A stretch of DNA of 25,628 bases, taken from assembly GCA_045637525.1 (NCBI GenBank), contig JAZTZP010000106.1:1-25628 (forward strand), given 5' to 3'. This stretch comes from JAZTZP01 sp045637525. Its GTDB lineage: Bacteria > Bacillota > Clostridia > UBA1381. The translations under genes were made by a program, and so were the position numbers. Positions 5,576 through 13,195 of the stretch are shown here, piece after piece. Every line of letters starts with the position of its first letter. The stretch's first letter is position 1. A model generated the notes under the pieces. That model worked only from the letters and a program-made list of their open reading frames with translations. It was not told the origin of the DNA and ran no database searches.

Positions 5576-7375
5576 TTAGTAGAAATCACACGCAAAAACA
5601 TTTACCTTTTCCGCACCGTGCGTTTCACCGAATTTTATTTCAAGCTTTTTAAGCTCCCGTTCAACCGAAATTTTAACGAGTGAATGATAATTATTATCCG
5701 TTTCAAAAATAACCTCTTCATCTGCAGTAACTGTGATGCATTTTGCAATAGTTGCCGCAGTTTTCATCGGTTCAAAATCAAGTCCGCAATTGAGCTTCTG
5801 TGCAAACCATTGCATTTTTTTGTTCGGTGAAACAGAGGTTCTTTCAAAATCGGGATCGAGCTGGATACGAAGCTCGGCTACATACTCTGATTTGTCAAGG
5901 GTATAGCAGATAACAGAACCTTTTTCAAGCTCTAAATGGTTTTTATCATCTTCTTCTCTCGGACGTTCAAGACCGCTGTGTAAAATCGACTTGTCTTCAT
6001 CAGAAAGATTAACCGTTGCCGATTTTGTGATGGTCGGAATTTCACGCAGTTGCCCGGGGAGAAAAACTCCGTCATTCATGAGCCTTTGTTGCAGAGCCTT
6101 TACGGTATCATCTTTTATTTCGCATGGCATAATGCTTTTTTCCACACATATTGAAGCAGCAGTACCTACAGCCTGGCCAAGAAGTGAGCAGGTTGCCATA
6201 ACACGTGTTGAACTCATTGCACCGTGAGTTGCACTCAGGTTTCTGCCTGCAAAGAACAGATTTTTTATATTTTTTGAATAAAGGCATCTGTATGGTATTC
6301 CGTAGGGTGATGGTGCCGGGAACATTTTTGACGGCGAATCGCCCATTTTATTTACTTTCATGCCCTTTGGATTATGATCGTCCATAGGCCATCCGCCATA
6401 GGCTACAATATCGGGGAAATTCCCTCCGGATTCAATATCGTTCTGATTAAGAATGTGTTCACCTACATAACGCACAGACTCACGTTTCCCCGGCAGAAAA
6501 CCTACCCATTCAAGCTCCCAGTTTTCACATCCGTGGTCGCCTCTGTTTTTTATATGATCCCATATGCCGAAAACCACCTTCATAAGGTCATCACGGGTTT
6601 CTTCGGTGTTTGCAATGGGTTCACCATCGCCGCCAAGCTCCATCCACCACAGATTACAACCGCTTGTGCCTATCTTATGGTCTCGGAAGGTTGAATGCTG
6701 TCCTTCAAGGTATGGAATTATTGCAAAATCCTCATCTGTTTCGTATACGTTTGCCCATTCAGGCGGAGTGAATTTTACCGGGTGGTCGGTTTCTCTTGCC
6801 TGGAGCAGAATACTCATTCCCATTGTTTTGTTATCTGCAACATCGGGACCTATCTGTTCATTGTATTCCGATTTTGCTTCTCTGCCTATTCTGTGCTCGG
6901 CACCGGTAAGCGGTGCAAGGATACTGTCGCCTGAGCAGTCGGCAAAATAAGTAGCTTTTACCTCATGATAAGAATAGGTTGTGAGCTGCCATGCGGTAAC
7001 ACTTTTTATTTTATTTCCGTCACATTCCGCATCAAGGCAGGATGCGTTAAGGAGCAGAGTAATATTTTCGTTTTCCTTAACCTTTCCGAAAAGCACACTG
7101 TCCCAGAGTGTTGGTGCGAGTGTCGGATTGCGGTAAATGTTTTCCTCTTCAAATTCTGCAAGTATACCCGTTTCACGGTTATACTTACCCTTTGCACCTC
7201 TAACCCACATACGGATTTCGGAGGAGCAGTTTCCGCCGAGCATAGGTCTGTCCTGAATAAGAACTACCTTTGCTCCGTGACGTGCGGCACTAAGAGCCGC
7301 AATTGTGCCGGCAAGACCGCCGCCCACTATACAAAAATCACATTCGTGTTCAATTGTTTTAAATATACTTTTCAT
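5576..7375 (-). CDS. FAD-dependent oxidoreductase (FAD_oxidored family)
   Basis: A 599-residue flavoprotein. The N-terminal dinucleotide-binding motif CIVGGGLAGTIAALSAARHG (about 16-35) is followed by GGNCSSE. ADCSGDS (about 155) and FFAGRNLSATHGAMSSTRVMA (about 390-410) are the other FAD-contacting parts of the FAD_oxidored family. After about residue 440 comes a separate, probably beta-rich, C-terminal domain. No signal peptide is seen, so it should be cytoplasmic. Members commonly sit in carbohydrate clusters, but their substrates are mostly unknown. The start at 7375 has AGAGGTG at 7 bases; the frame is open 12 codons further without a ribosome site. It is separated from the transporter gene by 160 bases holding a possible operator, so it may have its own control. 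Confidence 0.85.
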   Translation of the reverse strand: MKSIFKTIEHECDFCIVGGGLAGTIAALSAARHGAKVVLIQDRPMLGGNCSSEIRMWVRGAKGKYNRETGILAEFEEENIYRNPTLAPTLWDSVLFGKVKENENITLLLNASCLDAECDGNKIKSVTAWQLTTYSYHEVKATYFADCSGDSILAPLTGAEHRIGREAKSEYNEQIGPDVADNKTMGMSILLQARETDHPVKFTPPEWANVYETDEDFAIIPYLEGQHSTFRDHKIGTSGCNLWWMELGGDGEPIANTEETRDDLMKVVFGIWDHIKNRGDHGCENWELEWVGFLPGKRESVRYVGEHILNQNDIESGGNFPDIVAYGGWPMDDHNPKGMKVNKMGDSPSKMFPAPSPYGIPYRCLYSKNIKNLFFAGRNLSATHGAMSSTRVMATCSLLGQAVGTAASICVEKSIMPCEIKDDTVKALQQRLMNDGVFLPGQLREIPTITKSATVNLSDEDKSILHSGLERPREEDDKNHLELEKGSVICYTLDKSEYVAELRIQLDPDFERTSVSPNKKMQWFAQKLNCGLDFEPMKTAATIAKCITVTADEEVIFETDNNYHSLVKISVERELKKLEIKFGETHGAEKVNVFACDFY

Positions 7376-7405
7376 TTTTGCACCTCTTTTAACAATTATC
7401 GGTAG

Positions 7406-7418
7406 TGTCAAGTTGACA
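7406..7418. promoter_or_regulatory. Possible operator: perfect inverted repeat TGTCAA-G-TTGACA
   Basis: A perfect 6+1+6 inverted repeat 31 bases before the FAD oxidoreductase start codon, in the only sizeable gap (7376-7535) inside the cluster. An AT-rich inverted repeat, TTTTAAT-TATC-ATTAAAA, lies at 7432-7449. No convincing -35/-10 pair was found beside them. The TTGACA half-site alone lacks a -10 box at the right distance. The regulator is unknown. Confidence 0.35.
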
Positions 7419-7535
7419 TCTCGTTTTTATATTTTAATTATCATTAAAACGTTGATTTCTCGATAAATTTAAGTATTTTTGTGTAAAAATTTAGCAATAT
7501 CATTAAAATCTCATTAACTTATATAATTTGCCTGA

Positions 7536-8393
7536 TTACACAAAACAAATGCAGATGAGCGATAATAGTCCGCCAACAAGCCCTATAAGTTGTCTTTTGG
7601 TTATCTGTTCTTTAAAAAATACTACAGATGCAACAGAGCTTAATATAACCGCCGAACCATTTACAACCGGAAATAAAATCTGACTTGATACTATTCCTGA
7701 AAGCTTTAAATTAAGATAGTGCATTGTAAAATAACACACTCCACACGCAAGTGAAATTATATAAAACCGTTTCCCCTGCTTTTTTGTTGTTTTTTGTTTT
7801 TTTGACATCACAACAGCAAAAATGATTGAACAGATAAATGCAACCGCAAGAAACGATGCCGCCTCTCCCTTGTATTGTGAGCTTTGGTGCAGTTTTTGAA
7901 TTACACCTATAGCACCCAAGAACACAAATGTTATAAGACAAAGAATTGCCCATTTTATCGAATATTCCGCAACATCACCTTTAGGTGTGCTAATTGACAG
8001 ATATATAAAGAAAATAAGGATTGCAACCGCAATTAGCTTCGGAATACTAAGTGGTTCTCCGAACATAATAGCACCTGACAAAGTAGGAATTATCATAGAT
8101 GCCGTAGTTATAAGAATTGTTATGTGCATAGGACCTTCTTTAAGAGCCTGCATTTTAAATACACTACTAAGTAATATACATACGCCAAAAAGTATTCCCA
8201 TTAAAAATGTGTATAGCGAAATACCTGTAGAAAACGACATAATTCCAAACAAAGCAACACACACAAGGTATCCGAATATATTAAAATAATACGAATCGCC
8301 TCTTTCTTTCAGGGATGCTTTTGAAACTGTGTTATAAAGTACATTTTGTACCACCGTTGCAATCATAGGTATTAAAAGTATTAAGTAAATCAA
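7536..8393 (-). CDS. DMT superfamily (EamA-type) transporter
   Basis: A 285-residue, strongly hydrophobic protein with about ten predicted membrane helices in two halves, the pattern of the drug/metabolite transporter superfamily. The end of the first half has the typical MQALKEGPMHITILITTASMIIP-like stretch (about 93-115) and FGEPLS. The second half ends with VVFFKEQITKRQLIGLVGG. The start is a TTG that overlaps the TGA stop of the GH36 gene (TTGA), with AGGAAGGG just upstream, so translation is probably coupled. The superfamily includes sugar carriers such as GlcU and RhaT. Position in a glycan cluster without ABC or PTS genes suggests import of an oligosaccharide or sugar, or export of a by-product. 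Substrate unknown. Confidence 0.8.
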   Translation of the reverse strand: MIYLILLIPMIATVVQNVLYNTVSKASLKERGDSYYFNIFGYLVCVALFGIMSFSTGISLYTFLMGILFGVCILLSSVFKMQALKEGPMHITILITTASMIIPTLSGAIMFGEPLSIPKLIAVAILIFFIYLSISTPKGDVAEYSIKWAILCLITFVFLGAIGVIQKLHQSSQYKGEAASFLAVAFICSIIFAVVMSKKQKTTKKQGKRFYIISLACGVCYFTMHYLNLKLSGIVSSQILFPVVNGSAVILSSVASVVFFKEQITKRQLIGLVGGLLSLICICFV

Positions 8394-10282
8394 TCTGTTT
8401 CACCCTTCCTTTTATAGCAAATTATCGTACTTGTTCTCTTTTTGGGCAATGTGATTCTTAATTTGCTGCCACTTATGTACTTCTCGTCTGTATCAATATT
8501 TTCATAAATGTATTCATCATCGGAAACACCCATCAGATTAACATTTACCGCATCAAATGGTGATTCACTACGGCGAAATGCCATGACAATACCACTTTGG
8601 TTTTCAGAATCATTATACTGCCATATAGTCCACGATGTATTATCAAAGGCTACCGAGCCGTGATTATAAAAATCCATAGACATATACTTCCGGATTTTTC
8701 TGTATTCATCGGTTATCTTTTTTGCCCACACAAAATCTTTTTCATCCATACTTTGGAATACCGCATTATAAAATGCACCACCCCAGCTTGATGAATATGA
8801 ACTTCTTATGGCATAAGTATCATTTTTTCTTTTGCTTGTGCAACCATTATACGGCAGGTAACATGATATATTAGAGTTGTGCGCCTGCAGAACTTCAGAA
8901 GTTTCATTGAAGTTGCATTGATAGTCGCTTCTGAAAAACGGAATTGAGCGCTTCAAGGTTTCAATGTCAATTCTTCTGCCGCCACTTGCACAGTTGTCTA
9001 TAATAATTTCAGGAAATTTTTCAAGAATATAATCCCAAACCTTATACATTCCCATAATATGCTTAATTTCTGTAATTCCCCATCTATCTTCTTCATCATT
9101 GGCACTAAAATACCCATCAAGCCATGTATTGAAATCCTGACGATAGCATGACAAATCAAGAGTTCTTGCATAGCCTTCTATTATTTTGCAGACATACTCG
9201 AGTGCTTCATCATTTCCGTAATTCAAAATCTGACCAATGCTATCAGGCACTGATAAAAACCATTCGGGATGTTTTTTTATAATCTCAGTTCCTCTGACTG
9301 CTCTTTCCGGTTCAAACCAAAGCATAAGTTTCATTCCTGCATCCTTGGCACAGTCCGAAACATCTTTTAACTCATTTGGATGAACACGCTTATTTACATT
9401 CCATTCTCCGGTATGCGACCACCAATCTCCGTTAAAAGGCTCATCGCATTTTTCACAGTTTCCGTACCATCCCGCATCTATCCATACATCTTCAAAATGA
9501 ATATCATGTTTTTTAAGTTCATTTATTCTTTTCTTCATTTCTTGACTTGTAAGTCCGCCCCAGACTTCATATGCCATAAGTCCATCACGATTTGAAGAAG
9601 TACAACTTTTGTGAGAGAAATGATTTTTTATTAAATTACGGAATTTATTGTGCTTGTCCTCTTCCGAATTATATTTCATAATAAGAATTGATGAGGTTCT
9701 GATTTCTTCACCGGGCTTTAAGTAAAACTCTGTTTTTGCAAGTCCCGTTCTGATTTGAATTCCTTTTTCGCATTTTGCAAATTCTGCCTTCCAACTACCT
9801 GTCCATCCAATGGCGGCAATATATCCGTTTTCAGATGCGGTAACATCAAAAAATGGCATCAAACCCTCACTTGAGCGTCCGCCCACATTAGAAAAACTTT
9901 TTGATTTTCCGGGTGCTTTATCAAGATATTCATAATTAAAACCGTATTCAGTAGCACTAACCTTGTCATTTTCCAAATAATAGCTGCCGTCAACCATACC
10001 ATTCATTGTAATGATACAAGCATCACCAATCTCAGACTTATATCCCGGTCTTTTATCATCAGGAAATTCAAGTGGCAACATTTTATCGCAATCAAGAATA
10101 TCCGAAATTATTCCGCTGTTATTTTCAGATGAGTTTTTAAAAAATAAAACCCACTCCACTGCATCATATTCCTTATATTCTTTTGTTATTTGAGTAACCG
10201 TAACTCCATCTGCAAGCTCGGTTATTACTCCTGAAGAATTTATCACTTCCCCATTATATTTCAAACTAAAATTTGCTTTCAT
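8390..10282 (-). CDS. Alpha-galactosidase, glycoside hydrolase family 36
   Basis: A 630-residue GH36 (melibiase) enzyme with no signal peptide, so probably acting in the cytoplasm on imported oligosaccharides with terminal alpha-galactose. An N-terminal beta-sandwich (about 1-225) precedes the TIM barrel, which contains YEVWGG (238-243), VWIDAGWYG (266-274), LWFEPERAV (321-329) and YRQDFN (380-385). The last holds the likely nucleophile Asp 383. DNCASGGRRID (429-439) and FFRSDYQ follow; Asp 453 corresponds to the acid/base. A beta-rich C-terminal domain ends the protein. The family usually reads K-x-D at the nucleophile; here it is R-Q-D, which could mark a different aglycone or sugar. ACGGAGT lies 9 bases before the ATG. 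It follows the phosphotriesterase-like gene by 26 bases. Confidence 0.9.
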   Translation of the reverse strand: MKANFSLKYNGEVINSSGVITELADGVTVTQITKEYKEYDAVEWVLFFKNSSENNSGIISDILDCDKMLPLEFPDDKRPGYKSEIGDACIITMNGMVDGSYYLENDKVSATEYGFNYEYLDKAPGKSKSFSNVGGRSSEGLMPFFDVTASENGYIAAIGWTGSWKAEFAKCEKGIQIRTGLAKTEFYLKPGEEIRTSSILIMKYNSEEDKHNKFRNLIKNHFSHKSCTSSNRDGLMAYEVWGGLTSQEMKKRINELKKHDIHFEDVWIDAGWYGNCEKCDEPFNGDWWSHTGEWNVNKRVHPNELKDVSDCAKDAGMKLMLWFEPERAVRGTEIIKKHPEWFLSVPDSIGQILNYGNDEALEYVCKIIEGYARTLDLSCYRQDFNTWLDGYFSANDEEDRWGITEIKHIMGMYKVWDYILEKFPEIIIDNCASGGRRIDIETLKRSIPFFRSDYQCNFNETSEVLQAHNSNISCYLPYNGCTSKRKNDTYAIRSSYSSSWGGAFYNAVFQSMDEKDFVWAKKITDEYRKIRKYMSMDFYNHGSVAFDNTSWTIWQYNDSENQSGIVMAFRRSESPFDAVNVNLMGVSDDEYIYENIDTDEKYISGSKLRITLPKKRTSTIICYKRKGETD

Positions 10283-10308
10283 TTTAAATACTCCGTTCTT
10301 ATTTGAAT

Positions 10309-11226
10309 TTACACATCAAGAATATCAACTATATTCTTACTTGTCATTTTTCTCCAATCATATTTTGAACCCTCAAAAACAGGATAAATGTTTTCCTGCT
10401 GATAATTCAAAATATGTATGTGTTCTTCATGTGTTTTTTCTATTCCGGTATTTTTACCATCCGTAAAATCACTATAAATACAATGGTCACTTGATAAGCA
10501 AATACGATTTGCATATCCTCTATCACACAGCTCTTTCAGAGTCTTTGGGATCTCCTCTTTTCTTCCTGAAGAATGGTTTTGGTCCATAGCGATATAACAG
10601 CCTTTGGACAATATCTCCTCAAGGTAATCACTATCAGGCTTTAGTCCACAATGACCGATTATGAGCTTTTCTATGATAGCTCCCGAATCGGCAAGAATTT
10701 TAATTGTATCAAGAGCCTCACCACTATGTGAACAATGCACATACATAGCAAGTCCGGTTTCTTTCTGAACCATAGCCATAGCAGAAAGTCGCTTTTTTAA
10801 ATCATTTGAAATTTCAGCCCCGTTTGATGCACATTTTAAAATGCCGGGTTTTATATCTGTTCCTTCCATCCCCTCGACACATTCTTTTAAAATCCATGCT
10901 GCAAGTTCACTTGGTGTTCTGCTTTCGGTAAACAAGTCAGGATAGTAATAAAATCCCGTTGATGCCACAATTTTAACTCCTGAATTTTCTGATACGGCTT
11001 TTAAAATCTCCGCTTCTCTGCCTAAATCGCAAGGAGTGCCGTCAACAAAAAGCCCAAAGCCCAATTTTTTTAAAACCTCAGATGCAAGAGTTATAACCTT
11101 ATCCCTATCAAACCAACTTGTGCCAAAGGTGTGTTTCATATCATTTGATACAACACATATATGCTCGTGGATACAAGCCCTGCCAAAATCTGCTTTTTGC
11201 ACCTCTCCTGTTACCGTATAAATCAT
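10309..11226 (-). CDS. Phosphotriesterase family metal-dependent hydrolase
   Basis: A 305-residue amidohydrolase-superfamily TIM barrel of the phosphotriesterase family. The full metal centre is visible: HEH (His 20, His 22), the lysine normally carboxylated in GILKCASNG (Lys 131), MYVHCSHSG (His 164), IIGHCG (His 192) and SSDH (Asp 247). The enzyme should therefore be active. Family members are phosphotriesterases, lactonases and sugar-lactone or phospho-sugar hydrolases. In a glycan cluster beside an oxidoreductase, hydrolysis of a sugar lactone is a reasonable inference, but is unproven. No signal peptide. GGGAGG stands 8 bases before the ATG, and the frameshifted GH28 tail upstream ends 15 bases before the start. 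Confidence 0.85.
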   Translation of the reverse strand: MIYTVTGEVQKADFGRACIHEHICVVSNDMKHTFGTSWFDRDKVITLASEVLKKLGFGLFVDGTPCDLGREAEILKAVSENSGVKIVASTGFYYYPDLFTESRTPSELAAWILKECVEGMEGTDIKPGILKCASNGAEISNDLKKRLSAMAMVQKETGLAMYVHCSHSGEALDTIKILADSGAIIEKLIIGHCGLKPDSDYLEEILSKGCYIAMDQNHSSGRKEEIPKTLKELCDRGYANRICLSSDHCIYSDFTDGKNTGIEKTHEEHIHILNYQQENIYPVFEGSKYDWRKMTSKNIVDILDV

Positions 11227-11241
11227 TGCAAATTCCTCCCG

Positions 11242-12686
11242 TTATTCCTTTTCAAAATCAAACAGCGGTTTATCTGTTGCCTGACATTTTTCAGCATTGA
11301 TTTGCTCATTAAGTTCTACAGCTATTCTTCTGATGTCGTCAAAGCAAGTTATGTCTCCGCTGTAAACCTTTAGTCTTTTTTCAAACTTTTCCTCGTAATC
11401 TCTCCTGGTATCTTCACAGAAATCCTCTTTGCCTCAAAATTTTCCACCATATCCTCTGGCATACCATAATTCTTAGCTGTTATATCCAAATTCTCAAATC
11501 TAAAATTTGATAACCTATACCGTTCTGGCGATTTCTGAACATTAAAATACGTTCCACACTCAATTTTACAATTCATTATAGTAATATTACTCGCATATGA
11601 CAGAGGAATGTCTTTGCGATCTTTTAAATCGTAAAACTGAGTCCACGTATTTATATATATAAAATCCCCTAATACAGTACCCTCTATTTCTGCCATTGCA
11701 ATATATTCATAATTCTGCGGTGTATCGGGACGCATTTTAAGCCATAAAAATCTTGCTATATTATTGAGTTTCAATCTTCTGACAATAATATTCTTATTAT
11801 GTATCGACTCTGAACCACAAGTCAAACAACCATGACAAAATCCGTATTCACAATCTTCAACAATAATTCTTTCATTTGCACCGTTTTCAGGCATAACATC
11901 TGCATATGGACCTTTTCCGCCTTTTAAGACCACAGAGTCATCATTTACTTCAAAATAACAATTTTTAATAAGTACATCTTCGCACACATCAATATCTATT
12001 CCGTCTGCACTTGGTGCCGGAACGGGTTCTGACGGTGATGTAATACGACAGCCTATATATTTTACAAATTTACACTTGTACAGATGGTTAGTCCAAAAAT
12101 GTGAATTCTGCAAGGTTAACCCTGATACAGTAACATTTTTACAATTAGAAATGTAAACCAGCCTTGGTCTCTGTTCATCCTTATTTGTACATTTGGGGTT
12201 CCATTGTATTCTCTGCCAAAAAGCCTTCCATGCTTTTTCGCCGTTACCATCAATTATGCCTTCTCCAAACATTGTAAAACCATCAATACCATCAGCATTT
12301 ATTAGTGCAGGATAATATTTACAGCTTTCTCCCTCTATTCTGGTATCACATACAGGATAGTCAGAAATATCATCACTACCTTTTAGCATTCCGCCCTTTT
12401 TTATATAAAGATTTACACCTTGCTTAAAAAAGATAGCTCCCGTATAAAATACACCTTCAGGCACAACGATAGTGCCGCCACCATTATGAGCAACAGTATC
12501 TATCAGCGACTGTATTTCTTTTGTGTAAACAGCGTTTTTATTTGCTTCAACATAATCAGTCAGAATATACAGTTTTCCCATTTTATCTATTTCCAGTGTG
12601 TTAATTTCATAAAACCACCTGTCTATAGGTGTTCCATCTGGGAAATATTCCTGCATTATCATGTCATACTTTTCAGCTATGTTCAT
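11242..12686 (-). pseudogene. GH28 family glycosidase (polygalacturonase/rhamnogalacturonase type) with C-terminal frameshift
   Basis: A right-handed beta-helix glycosidase. The main frame runs 438 residues from the ATG at 12686 (AAGGAG at 10 bases) to a TAA at 11370. GH28 positions are visible: ADGIDID (Asp 228), NDD (249-250), CHGCLTCGS (around His 285) and LKMR (Lys 317). These differ from the polygalacturonase motifs NTD, GHG and RIK and fit a rhamnogalacturonan-type specificity. No signal peptide. A second frame opens right after a TGA at 11434-11436 and continues 63 codons to a TAA at 11242, 15 bases before the next gene. It reads EDFCEDTRRDYEEKFEKRLK and onward to PLFDFEKE, looks coding and has no start of its own. 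One lost A in the AAA at 11428-11430 would explain it. Alternatively the main frame is intact, or a -1 slip at GAAAAAA (11376-11382) joins the frames. Confidence 0.75.
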
Positions 12687-12739
12687 TTCTCTTTTCTCCT
12701 TAAAGTTCTGATTTTTTGTCAATAAGAACACCCCAATAA

Positions 12740-13090
12740 TCAAATGAATATAAGTGCAAATCCAATTATGTGATACATAAAAACAGTTTCATTATTGAAA
12801 ATCACACCTAAAATCACAGTAACTAATGTAGAAATACCACCAAATGCTACATACGAAGATACAGTGATTTTCTTCAGTGTATAATTACCCATAAGAGTAG
12901 CTACAATCGTGGATAATACTGCAAGAAAAACAAAGCCTACCATATTGTCAATATTAAAATATGGGATAAAATAGTTAGTCAAATCTCCCATATAAATATG
13001 ACGTATAACATTGACCACATTAAATACAACTGTACCTAACATACACGAAACATATGTAATTTCAATAGGTTCAAAAGCCGTCCCAATGCC
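12740..13090 (-). pseudogene. Remnant of a DMT (EamA-type) transporter, C-terminal half
   Basis: From an in-frame TAA at 13091 the frame reads GIGTAFEPIEITYVSCMLGT and continues through several hydrophobic helices to GFALIFI and a TGA at 12740. This matches the second half of an EamA-type transporter, including the last-helix segment. The first half (about 150-170 residues) is missing. The expected end, IGVFLLTKNQNFKEK, lies in a different frame just after the TGA (frame of the GH28 gene, 12743 downward). The gene is thus truncated at its start and frameshifted near its end. An ATG at 13042 could still give a 100-residue peptide, with no good ribosome site. It is not a close copy of the intact DMT gene at 7536-8393. 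Confidence 0.75.
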
Positions 13091-13178
13091 TTATTGCCGT
13101 TTCATAAAGATGATAGTCGGTCTGATTTCCACTAAAGCGTGTAACAACATCAATTTGTTTTTTTGCATCATACTTTGA
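13071..13178 (-). pseudogene. Orphan 35-codon gene remnant ending HWDGF
   Basis: Between the SLH-containing gene and the transporter remnant, one minus-strand frame reads SKYDAKKQIDVVTRFSGNQT then DYHLYETAIRHWDGF and a TGA. It has no start codon, is bounded upstream by a TAA, and overlaps the transporter remnant in another frame. The composition (Trp, His, Tyr, acidic pairs) looks like the C-terminus of a real enzyme, but I do not recognise the family. It is probably what remains of a gene lost by the same deletion that removed the first half of the transporter. Confidence 0.45.
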
Positions 13179-13195
13179 TTAACTCTAACTTATCC

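Noticed and set aside
6564..6950. Plus-strand open frame of 128 codons
   Set aside because: It is the complement of the well-supported FAD oxidoreductase gene and resembles no protein.
7376..7405. TTGACA half of the palindrome serving as a -35 box for the FAD gene
   Set aside because: No -10-like hexamer occurs at 16-18 bases, and the position is too close to the ribosome site.
12740..13042. An intact 100-residue small multidrug (SMR-type) transporter
   Set aside because: The coding pattern extends upstream of the ATG in the same frame (GIGTAFEPIEITYVS), and the C-terminal continuation is in another frame. It is therefore a truncated larger DMT protein.
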